Assembly (NCBI GenBank): GCA_910585805.1
Contig: CAJUFB010000001.1
Span: 1-64,000 of the forward strand
Direction of reading: 5' to 3'
Length of the DNA stretch: 64,000 nucleotides
DNA from: an uncultured Acetatifactor sp.
GTDB taxonomy: Bacteria > Bacillota > Clostridia > Lachnospirales > Lachnospiraceae
Each line of letters opens with the position of its first letter. The stretch's first letter is position 1. The position numbers and the translations under genes were made by a program. Under the pieces are notes generated by a model. It was not told the origin of the DNA and searched no databases. It saw only the letters and a program-made list of their open reading frames with translations. Positions 54,580 to 61,690 of this stretch are shown here, in pieces.

Positions 54580-55224
54580 TTACCTGAGCCGGTTACACTC
54601 ATAACGTTCCAGGGTCAACAGACAGGTTCTCAGCGCCTCATACCGCTCCTCAAGATCACCGTCATTGATCTCCACATCACAGGCGATCGCCATGGTAGTG
54701 ATCATATCATCTGTGACCCTGTGGTGCACTCCGGCCAGTATGTTCAGCCGCTGCTCGTAACTGTCGGCATCAAGAAATTCCAGTACCAGCGGGTCTAATG
54801 TGAGTTCATCCTGTTCTGACTCTGCTGAAGCCCCTCCTGCCCCAGCCGATACAGGTTCCGCGTCTGCCGCCTGACTGCCGAACCTTTTGTCTCTCACCGG
54901 ATTTCCCATCTGCTCATCTGTTTTTTCTTCCGCATCCTTCAGGCCGGCTTCCGGTCCTCCATCCTGATATGTCTCTCTCTGCCGCGCCGCATCAGGTCCC
55001 TGCAGCTCAAACCGAAATATCTGCCCCGCGTCAGGGTATTTCTCCCTGTCCAACACCTCCGTAAACATTGCAAGCGGCCTGGCATATGTCCTGAAATCAC
55101 CGTAAAGCGCCTGATAGACCACCAGCTGCTCCCCCGTCTCCGTGTGCTCCGCAATGGCTGTGACCTGATATAAATTTCCCCTGAAATGCCTGTAGATTTC
55201 ATGTGGCTTTGGAATAAAAGACAT
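54580..55224 (-). CDS. DUF1653 domain protein
   Basis: 214 residues from ATG 55224, with AAGGAG eight bases upstream. The N-terminal ~65 residues are DUF1653 (EIYRHFRGNLYQV, VVYQALYGDFRTYARPLAMF), a small beta-rich domain of unknown function. The middle is Glu/Ala/Ser-rich and probably disordered. The C-terminal ~70 residues (DPLVLEFLDADSYEQRLNIL onwards) form a helical segment. Function unknown. Confidence 0.82.
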   Translation of the reverse strand: MSFIPKPHEIYRHFRGNLYQVTAIAEHTETGEQLVVYQALYGDFRTYARPLAMFTEVLDREKYPDAGQIFRFELQGPDAARQRETYQDGGPEAGLKDAEEKTDEQMGNPVRDKRFGSQAADAEPVSAGAGGASAESEQDELTLDPLVLEFLDADSYEQRLNILAGVHHRVTDDMITTMAIACDVEINDGDLEERYEALRTCLLTLERYECNRLR

Positions 55225-55316
55225 CCCCGTCACTCCTTTCTGCCCATCTCGCTGCCTCAGGACGGGCCCCTTATGAGAGTATACCCCTATTTCCGGAAAA
55301 TGTCATGCGATTTCTC

Positions 55317-55691
55317 TCATTGATTTATTAAGAATTCATGTCTGAAGGTACAGTCCCCGCCTTCAAAGACAATCTCCTCCAGTTCATTCATCAAAAGCTG
55401 TCTGCTCTCCTCGTCCAGCCTGTCTATCTTCCCATGGTGCACGGTAAGGGTGTATTCCCGGCTCCCGTCGGCTTCGATCACCCTGGTCAGCATCACCCCG
55501 CTGTGCACAAAGCCCTGCCCGCTCAGAAACTCCTTCACATCTGCAACAAGACCTTTCTCCTTCTCCTGATAATATCCCTCTATCTCCCGAACACCCGGAT
55601 CTGTCCTGCCCTTTACCGTACCTGCACAGCAGAAAACCGCAAATAATGTCAAAACCAGTACAACTGTCCAATATCCGTTTGCTTTCATCAT
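55317..55691 (-). CDS. small exported protein under LexA-type control, function unknown
   Basis: 124 residues. A hydrophobic N-terminal helix (YWTVVLVLTLFAVFCCAG, about 7-24) acts as a signal peptide or anchor; the two cysteines do not form a good lipobox. The rest is soluble and acidic (YYQEKEKGLVADVKEFLSGQGF, VIEADGSREYTLTVHHGKID). It matches nothing I know, including YneA, which has a LysM domain. Two LexA-box-like sites overlap its promoter, so it is probably induced by DNA damage. An envelope protein with that control could be a division inhibitor; this is inference. Confidence 0.7.
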   Translation of the reverse strand: MMKANGYWTVVLVLTLFAVFCCAGTVKGRTDPGVREIEGYYQEKEKGLVADVKEFLSGQGFVHSGVMLTRVIEADGSREYTLTVHHGKIDRLDEESRQLLMNELEEIVFEGGDCTFRHEFLINQ

Positions 55692-55719
55692 TTTACCCTG
55701 CCCTCACTTTATCCGAATT

Positions 55720-55770
55720 AAAGAACAAATGTTCTTTGTATAGAATAAAACATTTGTTCGCTTTTGTCAA
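55720..55770 (-). promoter_or_regulatory. SOS promoter with two LexA boxes
   Basis: On the minus strand -35 TTGACA (55770-55765), 17 bases and -10 TATTCT (55747-55742). CGAACAAATGTTT lies in the spacer (55760-55748), and the perfect palindrome AAAGAACAAATGTTCTTT (55720-55737) lies just downstream of -10. Both fit the Gram-positive LexA consensus CGAACRNRYGTTYC in the core. Their position would block polymerase. Divergent dtxR-like gene has its own promoter further right. Confidence 0.75.
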
Positions 55771-55888
55771 TCCCTTTTGACAGGTAAATGATACAAAATT
55801 ACAAGTCCCATAAAACTCCCTCAAAAAAATCCTTTCACCCCTTTAAAATAAGTACCGCTTAAAACAACCGGACCACAGCAACAAAAAT

Positions 55889-56010
55889 TTGCACAAACCG
55901 GAATTTCATGGTATACTGAATAAAAAGTCCGCGCGGCTCCGGAATGGTCCGGCGCAAATCGGAATATCCGAAAGTGTAAGGATATTCGGTGTCTGCGCCC
56001 CGGTTTCCGG
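55889..56010 (+). promoter_or_regulatory. promoter and structured leader of the DtxR-like gene
   Basis: TTGCAC (55889-55894), 17 bases and TATACT (55912-55917) form a sigma-A promoter. The next ~95 bases fold into nested arms: CCGGAA/TTCCGG (55939 and 56005), CCGG, GCGCA/TGCGC and GAATATCC/GGATATTC around a ten-base loop. I do not recognise it as a known metal riboswitch. Together with the SOS promoter this fills the 343-base gap 55692-56034. Confidence 0.5.
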
Positions 56011-56034
56011 TTTTCGACAAGAATGGAGAATATC

Positions 56035-56412
56035 ATGGTTGTAAACGAATCAGCTGAAAATTATCTGGAGACTATTTTAATATTGAGCAGACAGCTTCCC
56101 GTCGTCCGTTCCGTAGACATTGCAAACGAACTGGGTTTCAAGAAATCCAGCGTCAGTGTCGCAATGAAGAATCTGCGCGAAAAAGAACATATTACAGTGG
56201 ATAAGTCAGGTTTTATCACATTAACGCCTTCCGGCAGGGAAATTGCGGAAATGATCTACGAACGGCACCAGCTGCTGTCTTCCTGGCTGATACAGCTGGG
56301 TGTCGAGAAGAAGACAGCCGTAGAAGATGCCTGTAAGATCGAACACGTCATCAGCAAAGAGAGCTTTCAGGCCATCAAAACCCATGTGCTGGGTCAGACA
56401 GCCCCCTCATAA
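56035..56412 (+). CDS. DtxR/MntR-type metal-dependent regulator (short form)
   Basis: 125 residues from ATG 56035 with GGAGA upstream; ATG 56023 is the alternative. The winged helix (ESAENYLETILILS, VRSVDIANELGFKKSSVSVAMKNLREK, GFITLTPSGREIAEMIYERH) and the dimerisation/metal-binding segment (CKIEHVISKESFQAI) are of the DtxR family. There is no C-terminal SH3-like domain, as in MntR. It would sense Mn or Fe and repress uptake genes; no transporter gene is near. Confidence 0.88.
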   Translation: MVVNESAENYLETILILSRQLPVVRSVDIANELGFKKSSVSVAMKNLREKEHITVDKSGFITLTPSGREIAEMIYERHQLLSSWLIQLGVEKKTAVEDACKIEHVISKESFQAIKTHVLGQTAPS

Positions 56413-56417
56413 AACAA

Positions 56418-56458
56418 CCCGGAGGCATCACTGTAAATCATGGCGGTCTGCAAGTATA
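56418..56458. repeat. single-arm copy of the 26.0-kb palindromic repeat
   Basis: CATCACTGTAAATC and TGGCGGTCTGCA occur in the same order as at 26042-26070, with about three differences over 41 bases from CCCGGA to GTATA. The left arm that makes a palindrome at 26 kb is absent. Confidence 0.75.
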
Positions 56459-56536
56459 ACAGCTTGTTTCGCCTGTATAAGGAAGTGTCTACAAATAACC
56501 GCTGCAAGTTTATGGCAATTTTTATTGTATTTCCAG

Positions 56537-56588
56537 GCTTTTGCCTGAAGCAATTGCAGCAGTTATTTTCCGACAATTCCTAAAGAAA
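56537..56588. repeat. interspersed repeat, about 79% identical to 61631-61682 (inverted)
   Basis: A 52-base stretch starting GGCTTTTGCC, with GCAGCAGTTATT and TCCGAC in the middle and ATTCC near the end, is repeated on the other strand at 61631-61682. Its right end TTTTCCGACAATTCCTAAA is shared exactly, in inverted orientation, with 63188-63206. It lies just past the nrdG stop. Confidence 0.7.
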
Positions 56589-56596
56589 CTTATTCA

Positions 56597-57112
56597 TCAT
56601 CCTTCCGGCAGGCACACTGTCTCTCCCTGCCGCAGGGATGCCTGCACGTCGATCAGTCTCTGGTTCTCGGATCCCCGGAAAGCAAGTCTGAGATTTTTCC
56701 GCTCTTCCACAAATTCTCCGTCCACCAGCACATCCGTCATGGACAGGATCTGCCGGATCTCTCTTCCGCTCCACCTCAGCAGATCTTTCTCATAATCATA
56801 GCCGGTATAGCACCATATGTCTTTGTCAGGAAACTGGCTTTTCACTGCCCGGAGAAGCTGCAGCACAGTCCCCCGGTTCTCCGGTTCCATAGGTTCTCCT
56901 CCCAGCACGCTTAACCCCCTGATATGATCCGGAGAAAGAGCCCGGAGGATCTCCCGTTCCGTCTCCTGTGTATATTCCCGGCCGTAGCGGAAATCCCAGG
57001 CCTCACTGTTAAAGCAGCCTTTACATCTGTGGGTACATCCGCTGACAAACAGGGATACCCTTACACCGGGACCGTTTGCCACATCTGTCTTTTTCATTGC
57101 AGCATAATACAT
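56597..57112 (-). CDS. nrdG: anaerobic ribonucleotide reductase activating protein
   Basis: Radical-SAM enzyme that installs the glycyl radical in NrdD. 171 residues from ATG 57112, with GGAGG upstream. CxxxCxxC is in SGCTHRCKGCFNSEAW; ANGPGVRVSLFVSGC and LSVLGGEPMEPENR are typical. nrdD is normally next to it but is not in this window; a decayed gene fragment lies immediately upstream. Confidence 0.93.
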   Translation of the reverse strand: MYYAAMKKTDVANGPGVRVSLFVSGCTHRCKGCFNSEAWDFRYGREYTQETEREILRALSPDHIRGLSVLGGEPMEPENRGTVLQLLRAVKSQFPDKDIWCYTGYDYEKDLLRWSGREIRQILSMTDVLVDGEFVEERKNLRLAFRGSENQRLIDVQASLRQGETVCLPEG

Positions 57113-57137
57113 CGAACACCTCCAACAAACTTTCCGC

Positions 57138-57332
57138 ATCCTCCAAAAATCTTTCATCTCTGTCGCCATACAATTCATCGAAATGAATCACAAATCTTTC
57201 CAGAATAAATTTCATATCCAGACGGCCATTTCTGACAAACCGCCACTGCTCCTGTAAAGCAGATTTGTATATTGCATTATCGAGGATTTCCTCCGAAAGA
57301 AACAAATCATATAAATAATCTCAAAAATCCAT
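57138..57332 (-). pseudogene. remnant of an AAA-ATPase/PD-(D/E)XK family gene
   Basis: Reading from ATG 57332 gives MDF, a TGA stop, then DYLYDLFLSEEILDN and a stretch ending ERFVIHFDELYGDRDERFLED. The latter resembles, from memory, the region just before the nuclease domain of AAA_9/DUF1703-type proteins (FVIHFHDLYGD..FLEE). After this the frame runs into unrelated DNA before nrdG. With an internal stop, no ribosome site and no nuclease domain, it looks like a decayed fragment of the family represented by the gene at 907-2502. Confidence 0.45.
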
Positions 57333-57439
57333 GCACGGTCAACTTCATCAATTTGCAGATTATGGCAATCTACGAAATCAGGTGTACTGAATCTCTTTAT
57401 TCAGTACACCTTTTCCATTTAAACAGTCTTCCGATTTAC

Positions 57440-58213
57440 TCAATAATAATACATCCCATGCCCCCCGCAGCACCCTCCGCCAAGGCAGCATACATTGCAG
57501 ATCATATTGGCGATCACCACCTTCAGGCAGATATTCCCTCCCCCGAAAGTAGGATACCCGTAAGCCGCCTGGCGCTGCTCGTACCAGCTGCCGCCGCTCT
57601 CAAACTGCTGTACCAGACCCCGGTAGTCCCGATTGTCCGGCTCCATGGCGGAAGCGCGTTTCGCGTGGTCCAGAGCCGCCACATTGTTGCCCAGGCCGGA
57701 ATGTGCTATGGCGCTGTAGTAATACCACCTGGCGCTCCTGTCACGGCTGTCCATATTATCCAACGTCGTCCTGGCTTCCTTGTAATAACCGTTGCGGATA
57801 TAATTGCCCGCGGCACGGAGATACGTATTTTCCTCATACCCCGTACTCTGACCCTGGCCAAAGCCTCCGAAACCGCCAAACCCACCAAATGGCCCGTACC
57901 CAAAACCACCGAAAGGCCCCTCTTCCTGGCCTCCTGCACCGCCGGAACCGCTTCTTCCATACCCTGAACCGCCGTAGGAATTCCCTCCGTATCCGGAATT
58001 TCCATAGCTGCCGCCATACCCGGATGTGCGCTCCTTCATGATCTGCTGATAAGCCCCCTGGATTTCCTTAAATTTCTCCTCCGCCTGGGCTTTATTTGGA
58101 TTATTGACATTGGCATCCGGATGGTATCTTCGGCTCAACGCCTTATATGCCTTTTTTATCTCCTCCTCGGAAGCATTCCTGCTTATCCCGAGTACACTGT
58201 ACGGATCATACAT
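57440..58213 (-). CDS. J-domain protein with Gly-rich linker and cysteine-rich C-terminus
   Basis: 257 residues from ATG 58213, with AAAGAGG upstream. Residues 1-65 are a J domain (DPYSVLGISRNASEEEIKKAYKAL, HPD in RRYHPDAN) that would stimulate an Hsp70. A Gly/Ser/Tyr/Phe-rich region follows (about 68-125). Residues about 130-205 form TPR-like helices (YLRAAGNYIRNGYYKEARTTLDNM). The C-terminus is hydrophobic and cysteine-rich (NMICNVCCLGGGCCGG). No DnaJ zinc repeats, so it is not DnaJ itself. It is the last gene of a trio with DUF5685 and a zinc-ribbon membrane protein. Confidence 0.85.
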   Translation of the reverse strand: MYDPYSVLGISRNASEEEIKKAYKALSRRYHPDANVNNPNKAQAEEKFKEIQGAYQQIMKERTSGYGGSYGNSGYGGNSYGGSGYGRSGSGGAGGQEEGPFGGFGYGPFGGFGGFGGFGQGQSTGYEENTYLRAAGNYIRNGYYKEARTTLDNMDSRDRSARWYYYSAIAHSGLGNNVAALDHAKRASAMEPDNRDYRGLVQQFESGGSWYEQRQAAYGYPTFGGGNICLKVVIANMICNVCCLGGGCCGGHGMYYY

Positions 58214-58316
58214 ATCTGCCTCTTTTTCCGGGACTGCCGCAATCGGAACCACATATGCAGGATATGCTCCTCAAGGGCTTATCCTGCATAAGATCACTTC
58301 ATCCGCTATCCCAACT

Positions 58317-58441
58317 TATACTCACAGCCAAAAACATCTGCCAAAATAAATGTATAACAGGCAAGCACTTCCGCCATATAGACCAGACAACCGGCATACA
58401 ATAGAATCTGCGCCTCTATTGTCAAAAACGAATGCGCTCAC
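58317..58441. repeat. interspersed repeat, copy C
   Basis: It begins TATACTCACAGCC, includes TGTATAAC at 58351-58358, and ends near AATGCGCTCAC (58431-58441). Its left part matches 43835-43877 at about 80% and its right end matches the end of the element at 40421-40517 (GCGCTCAC). It separates the J-domain gene from DUF5685. Confidence 0.6.
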
Positions 58442-58453
58442 TCTATATTCCGC

Positions 58454-59308
58454 TCATTCCGCCTCTGCCGTTCCCGCCGCCTGTCCCTGTCTGCGTTTTT
58501 CCCTGACGGCCTGGTATCTGCACCAGACCCCGGAATACAAAATATTGCGGAGGATTTCCACATTTTCCAGAATGGGAAGCCGCTCAAATTCCTTACAGCA
58601 TTCCGACATCATCATCATCAGTATGGTTTTGCATTCTTCCTCGAAATCAATGCTCTCATACTTCTGCTTCAGAGGGTTCGGCGTCCCTTTTTTGATATCC
58701 TGCTCTATATCCTCATAGGCATCGCAGAGGTAAATGAACTTTCCCAGGAAAAATCCCAGTCTGCGGAGACTCTCCGCCCACTCGTCCTCCCGCGCCGCCA
58801 TCATTTCCGCCATGACCTTGCCAAACAGCCCGCCCAGCGTATCAATATCCGCTCCTTTTGACTTCTCCGCATCCGAAAAATCCCGCATCAGCAGATTGAG
58901 CTTCCTGATTTTCTCTGCGTAGATCCCTTTCAGCTTCTCTGTCTTCCCCTCCAGAAGCTTTCCGTAGAGCAGCTTCCAGACCTTTCGTTCATCCTCCCAG
59001 TCATCCTGACATTTGTAATAAGCAAACAGCATATTCATGTCAGCGGCATATTCCGTGTATATATTATTCCTTGTCTCATGGCTCTCAAAGGGATGCGCAA
59101 CACATTTACAGCTGCCCCGCCGCGTCTGCGGCTCATAAAGCCCTGTCAGCAGGATGGCCAGAAATGTCATGTCGTAACTTAAGGCCATCTGACCGCAGAC
59201 TCCGTACTTCCGCTTCAGCTCCCGGCAGATGCCGCAGTAAAACGAATGATATACATCGAATTCCTTGAACTTCATTTCGGCTTTGTTTACAATGATATAT
59301 CCGAACAT
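58454..59308 (-). CDS. DUF5685 family protein
   Basis: 284 residues, mostly helical and soluble. The start MFGYIIVNKAEMKFKEFDVYHSFYCGICRELK is typical of DUF5685, with conserved cysteines (YCGIC; CKCVAHPF) that may bind metal. Acidic helices include FAYYKCQDDWEDE and YLCDAYEDIEQDIKKG, which recall the Asp-rich helices of all-alpha prenyl-synthase folds, though no activity is known. It is encoded between the zinc-ribbon membrane protein and the J-domain protein. Confidence 0.85.
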   Translation of the reverse strand: MFGYIIVNKAEMKFKEFDVYHSFYCGICRELKRKYGVCGQMALSYDMTFLAILLTGLYEPQTRRGSCKCVAHPFESHETRNNIYTEYAADMNMLFAYYKCQDDWEDERKVWKLLYGKLLEGKTEKLKGIYAEKIRKLNLLMRDFSDAEKSKGADIDTLGGLFGKVMAEMMAAREDEWAESLRRLGFFLGKFIYLCDAYEDIEQDIKKGTPNPLKQKYESIDFEEECKTILMMMMSECCKEFERLPILENVEILRNILYSGVWCRYQAVREKRRQGQAAGTAEAE

Positions 59309-59388
59309 CTAAACCTCCGTGTTATCGAAGCAGCCTGTTTTGTTTCCTGTGTTTTTCCCGCCGCCATATTCGGAATCGTCCCGGCGCC

Positions 59389-59781
59389 TCAGCTTTTTTT
59401 GATGAATTCGTTTCCGCACTTTCTGCAGCTGATGGCAATCCTGCCTCTGCCCCTGGGCACCCGGATCTTCTGTCTGCAATTAGGACATCTGTAGATGTGA
59501 TAAGTCTTTCTCTGTCCCCATTCCCTTTTCTTTTTGATGAAAAATCCTCTGACTTTCATCTTCTGCTTCAGAAACTGCTGATTCTCCGCAGAACGTTTGC
59601 TGATATTTCTGGAAAACATGCGATAATAAGCAAAAACCATTATGACGGTAGCCAGTATGTAAAAAACCCCTCCGCCCAAAAAAGAAATGATAAGACATAC
59701 GAATGCTACAGCAAGCAAAAACTGGTTCAGATTGTCGTTCCCGTAACGCCCCCACATAAAGCGCTGCATTTTTTCTCTCAT
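59389..59781 (-). CDS. membrane protein with C-terminal zinc ribbon
   Basis: 130 residues from ATG 59781, with GGGAGG upstream. Two membrane helices (about 20-55, FLLAVAFVCLIISFLGGGVFYILATVIMVFAYY) are followed by a basic segment and a zinc ribbon with two CxxC pairs (YRCPNCRQ; ISCRKCGN). The ribbon would face the cytoplasm. Function unknown. It is the first gene of the trio with DUF5685 and the J-domain protein. Confidence 0.8.
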   Translation of the reverse strand: MREKMQRFMWGRYGNDNLNQFLLAVAFVCLIISFLGGGVFYILATVIMVFAYYRMFSRNISKRSAENQQFLKQKMKVRGFFIKKKREWGQRKTYHIYRCPNCRQKIRVPRGRGRIAISCRKCGNEFIKKS

Positions 59782-59931
59782 ATCTTCTGCCTCCCGACAG
59801 ACAATGCTTCCCGCATCCGCGGATCTTCCATTGCCGTGAATCAATATAAATGAACAGCTGACATGTTACATTTTAAACTTTTTTCAGGGAAATACAATAA
59901 AATAAGTATAAATAAATGTGAAAAAACATAC

Positions 59932-59971
59932 AAAACGCGGCTTCCGGTCCCAAAACAGCCCGTCAGCCGCG
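59932..59971 (-). terminator. intrinsic terminator after tldE
   Basis: CGCGGCT (59936-59942) pairs with AGCCGCG (59965-59971); TTTT follows on the minus strand. It lies about 105 bases past the tldE stop and before the zinc-ribbon trio. Confidence 0.65.
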
Positions 59972-60076
59972 CTTCCATCACCTGAAAGTTTTACAGATAC
60001 CTTACCGCATCCCCAATCTATCTACTGGGAACCACGTAATCCCTCTCGTTCAGATCATATCTGAACTGCTGCTTCC

Positions 60077-61453
60077 TTACTCTTCCTTCCCGGCCACGGC
60101 AAGATTTCTGACCATTACGGAAGGCGAACCGTATTTTCCGCGTATAAAATCCAGGTCATCCCCCAGCTTTTCCACTTCCTTCAGCAGGTCAAAGAAATTG
60201 CCGGATACAGTGAAATTCTTCACGGGAGCGCCCTTTTTGCCGTCTGTGATCAGGAAGCCCTTGGACGCCAGGGAGAAATCACCTGTGACGGGGTTCGCTC
60301 CCGCATGGAGTCCCATAAGCTCTGTCACATAGATCCCTTCTCCCGCCAGCGCAAAAAGCCCTTCGGGGATTTTCTTTGCCGCGCCATCTGCCGCTTCACT
60401 CTGCTCTTTTTCCGCAGGCCGGATGTAAAATGTATACGGGCTGACGCCGATTACCGAGGCATATGACAGCCTGCCCGCATTTCCGGTGGACTTTACGCCC
60501 GCATTTGCAGCAGTCTTCAGATTGTGAAGCAGGGTAGACAGAACACCGCCCTCCACTACATTTTTCGCACAGGCGGCAACACCTTCCCCGTCAAAGGTTC
60601 TTTTCATTACGCTGTCAGGATACATGGGGTCGTCCACAATGGTAATGATATCGGCGGCAATCTTCTCGCCCTCTTTTCCGTTCAGAAGAGACATGCCCTT
60701 CTGGGCTTCCTCGGCGGAAAATACGGACGCATAGGTCTGGAGCAGGGTAGCCATGGCTTTATTGGAAAAAATCACCGTATACTTCCCGCTGAGCACACTC
60801 TCTGCCCCTATGGTGGATACCGCGTCCTCCACGGCTTCCTCCGCGATGGCCTTTATGTCGAAATCCTTCAGATCGCCCATCTTGTTCTTGAAGCCGTCAT
60901 ACATTTCGCCGCCGTCCGACACCAGCGGTATGGCATAGCACATGGAGCAGGATATCCTGTCTTCCAGATCCAGGCCATTTGAATTGCAGAGCGCGTATTT
61001 TTCACTGCTGTAGGCCATGTATGCCTGGGTTCCGTCCGTTACCCTTGAATCTGCCTGATAAAGTTCCTTCTGAAGCGCCAGTGCCGCATCGGTAAGCTCG
61101 GCGCCGGAAGGCACTGCCATACCTTTTTCCTCAAGTACGGCATAGGTGTCGCCCTGCCGGTGGATAAAGGCTTTCTCCTCACTCTCTATGGATCCGGCAT
61201 TGTCCATTGCTCGCAGCACAAGAGACTTTGCCTCCTCTTCTGTTCTGTTTTCCGTAGAGGCGTATCCGGCTTTTCCGTTTACTACACAGCGGAAGCAGAT
61301 CCCCATACGATCTTCCGTGCTGTAGCCCTTTACCTCTTCCCTGAATATCTCTACGGAAACGGATTCGCTCTCCGTATAATATAACTCATAATCCGCGATC
61401 TGATTTTCCACAGCATATCTGACCACGGCTTCCTTAAATTCCTGATATGTCAT
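60077..61453 (-). CDS. tldE: metallopeptidase partner TldE/PmbA
   Basis: 458 residues from ATG 61453 (MTYQEFKEAVVRYA); nearby ATG 61465 is an alternative. It is the non-zinc subunit of the TldD/TldE protease, which degrades unfolded peptides and matures some RiPPs. Typical parts: GYASTENRTEEEAKSLV, GLDLEDRISCSMCYAIP, the central RTFDGEGVAACAKNVVEGGVL and ANPVTGDFSLASKGFLI. It lacks HExxxH, as expected. It lies downstream of tldD on the same strand. Confidence 0.92.
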   Translation of the reverse strand: MTYQEFKEAVVRYAVENQIADYELYYTESESVSVEIFREEVKGYSTEDRMGICFRCVVNGKAGYASTENRTEEEAKSLVLRAMDNAGSIESEEKAFIHRQGDTYAVLEEKGMAVPSGAELTDAALALQKELYQADSRVTDGTQAYMAYSSEKYALCNSNGLDLEDRISCSMCYAIPLVSDGGEMYDGFKNKMGDLKDFDIKAIAEEAVEDAVSTIGAESVLSGKYTVIFSNKAMATLLQTYASVFSAEEAQKGMSLLNGKEGEKIAADIITIVDDPMYPDSVMKRTFDGEGVAACAKNVVEGGVLSTLLHNLKTAANAGVKSTGNAGRLSYASVIGVSPYTFYIRPAEKEQSEAADGAAKKIPEGLFALAGEGIYVTELMGLHAGANPVTGDFSLASKGFLITDGKKGAPVKNFTVSGNFFDLLKEVEKLGDDLDFIRGKYGSPSVMVRNLAVAGKEE

Positions 61454-61630
61454 CCTGATACCCATACCTTTCCGCAGCCTGCAAATCTCCGATGCCAAAG
61501 CCATGCTTTCTCCCCGGGAAACCACAGGCACACTCTTTGAGCGCATATAATGATCACTTACATATTTTCTTTATTTTGTTTTTTTCCTGTCGGTACAGCA
61601 GCTTGCTGTAACTTGCCGCAACTCGTTTCT

Positions 61631-61682
61631 TCTCTCGGAATCGTCGGATAATAACTGCTGCGATCTGCTCCGGCAAAAGCCC
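61631..61682. repeat. inverted copy of the 56.5-kb repeat
   Basis: On the minus strand it reads GGCTTTTGCCGG, then GCAGCAGTTATTATCCGAC and ATTCC, matching 56537-56588 at about 79%. It occupies the gap between tldD and tldE. Confidence 0.7.
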
Positions 61683-61690
61683 GTACTTCC

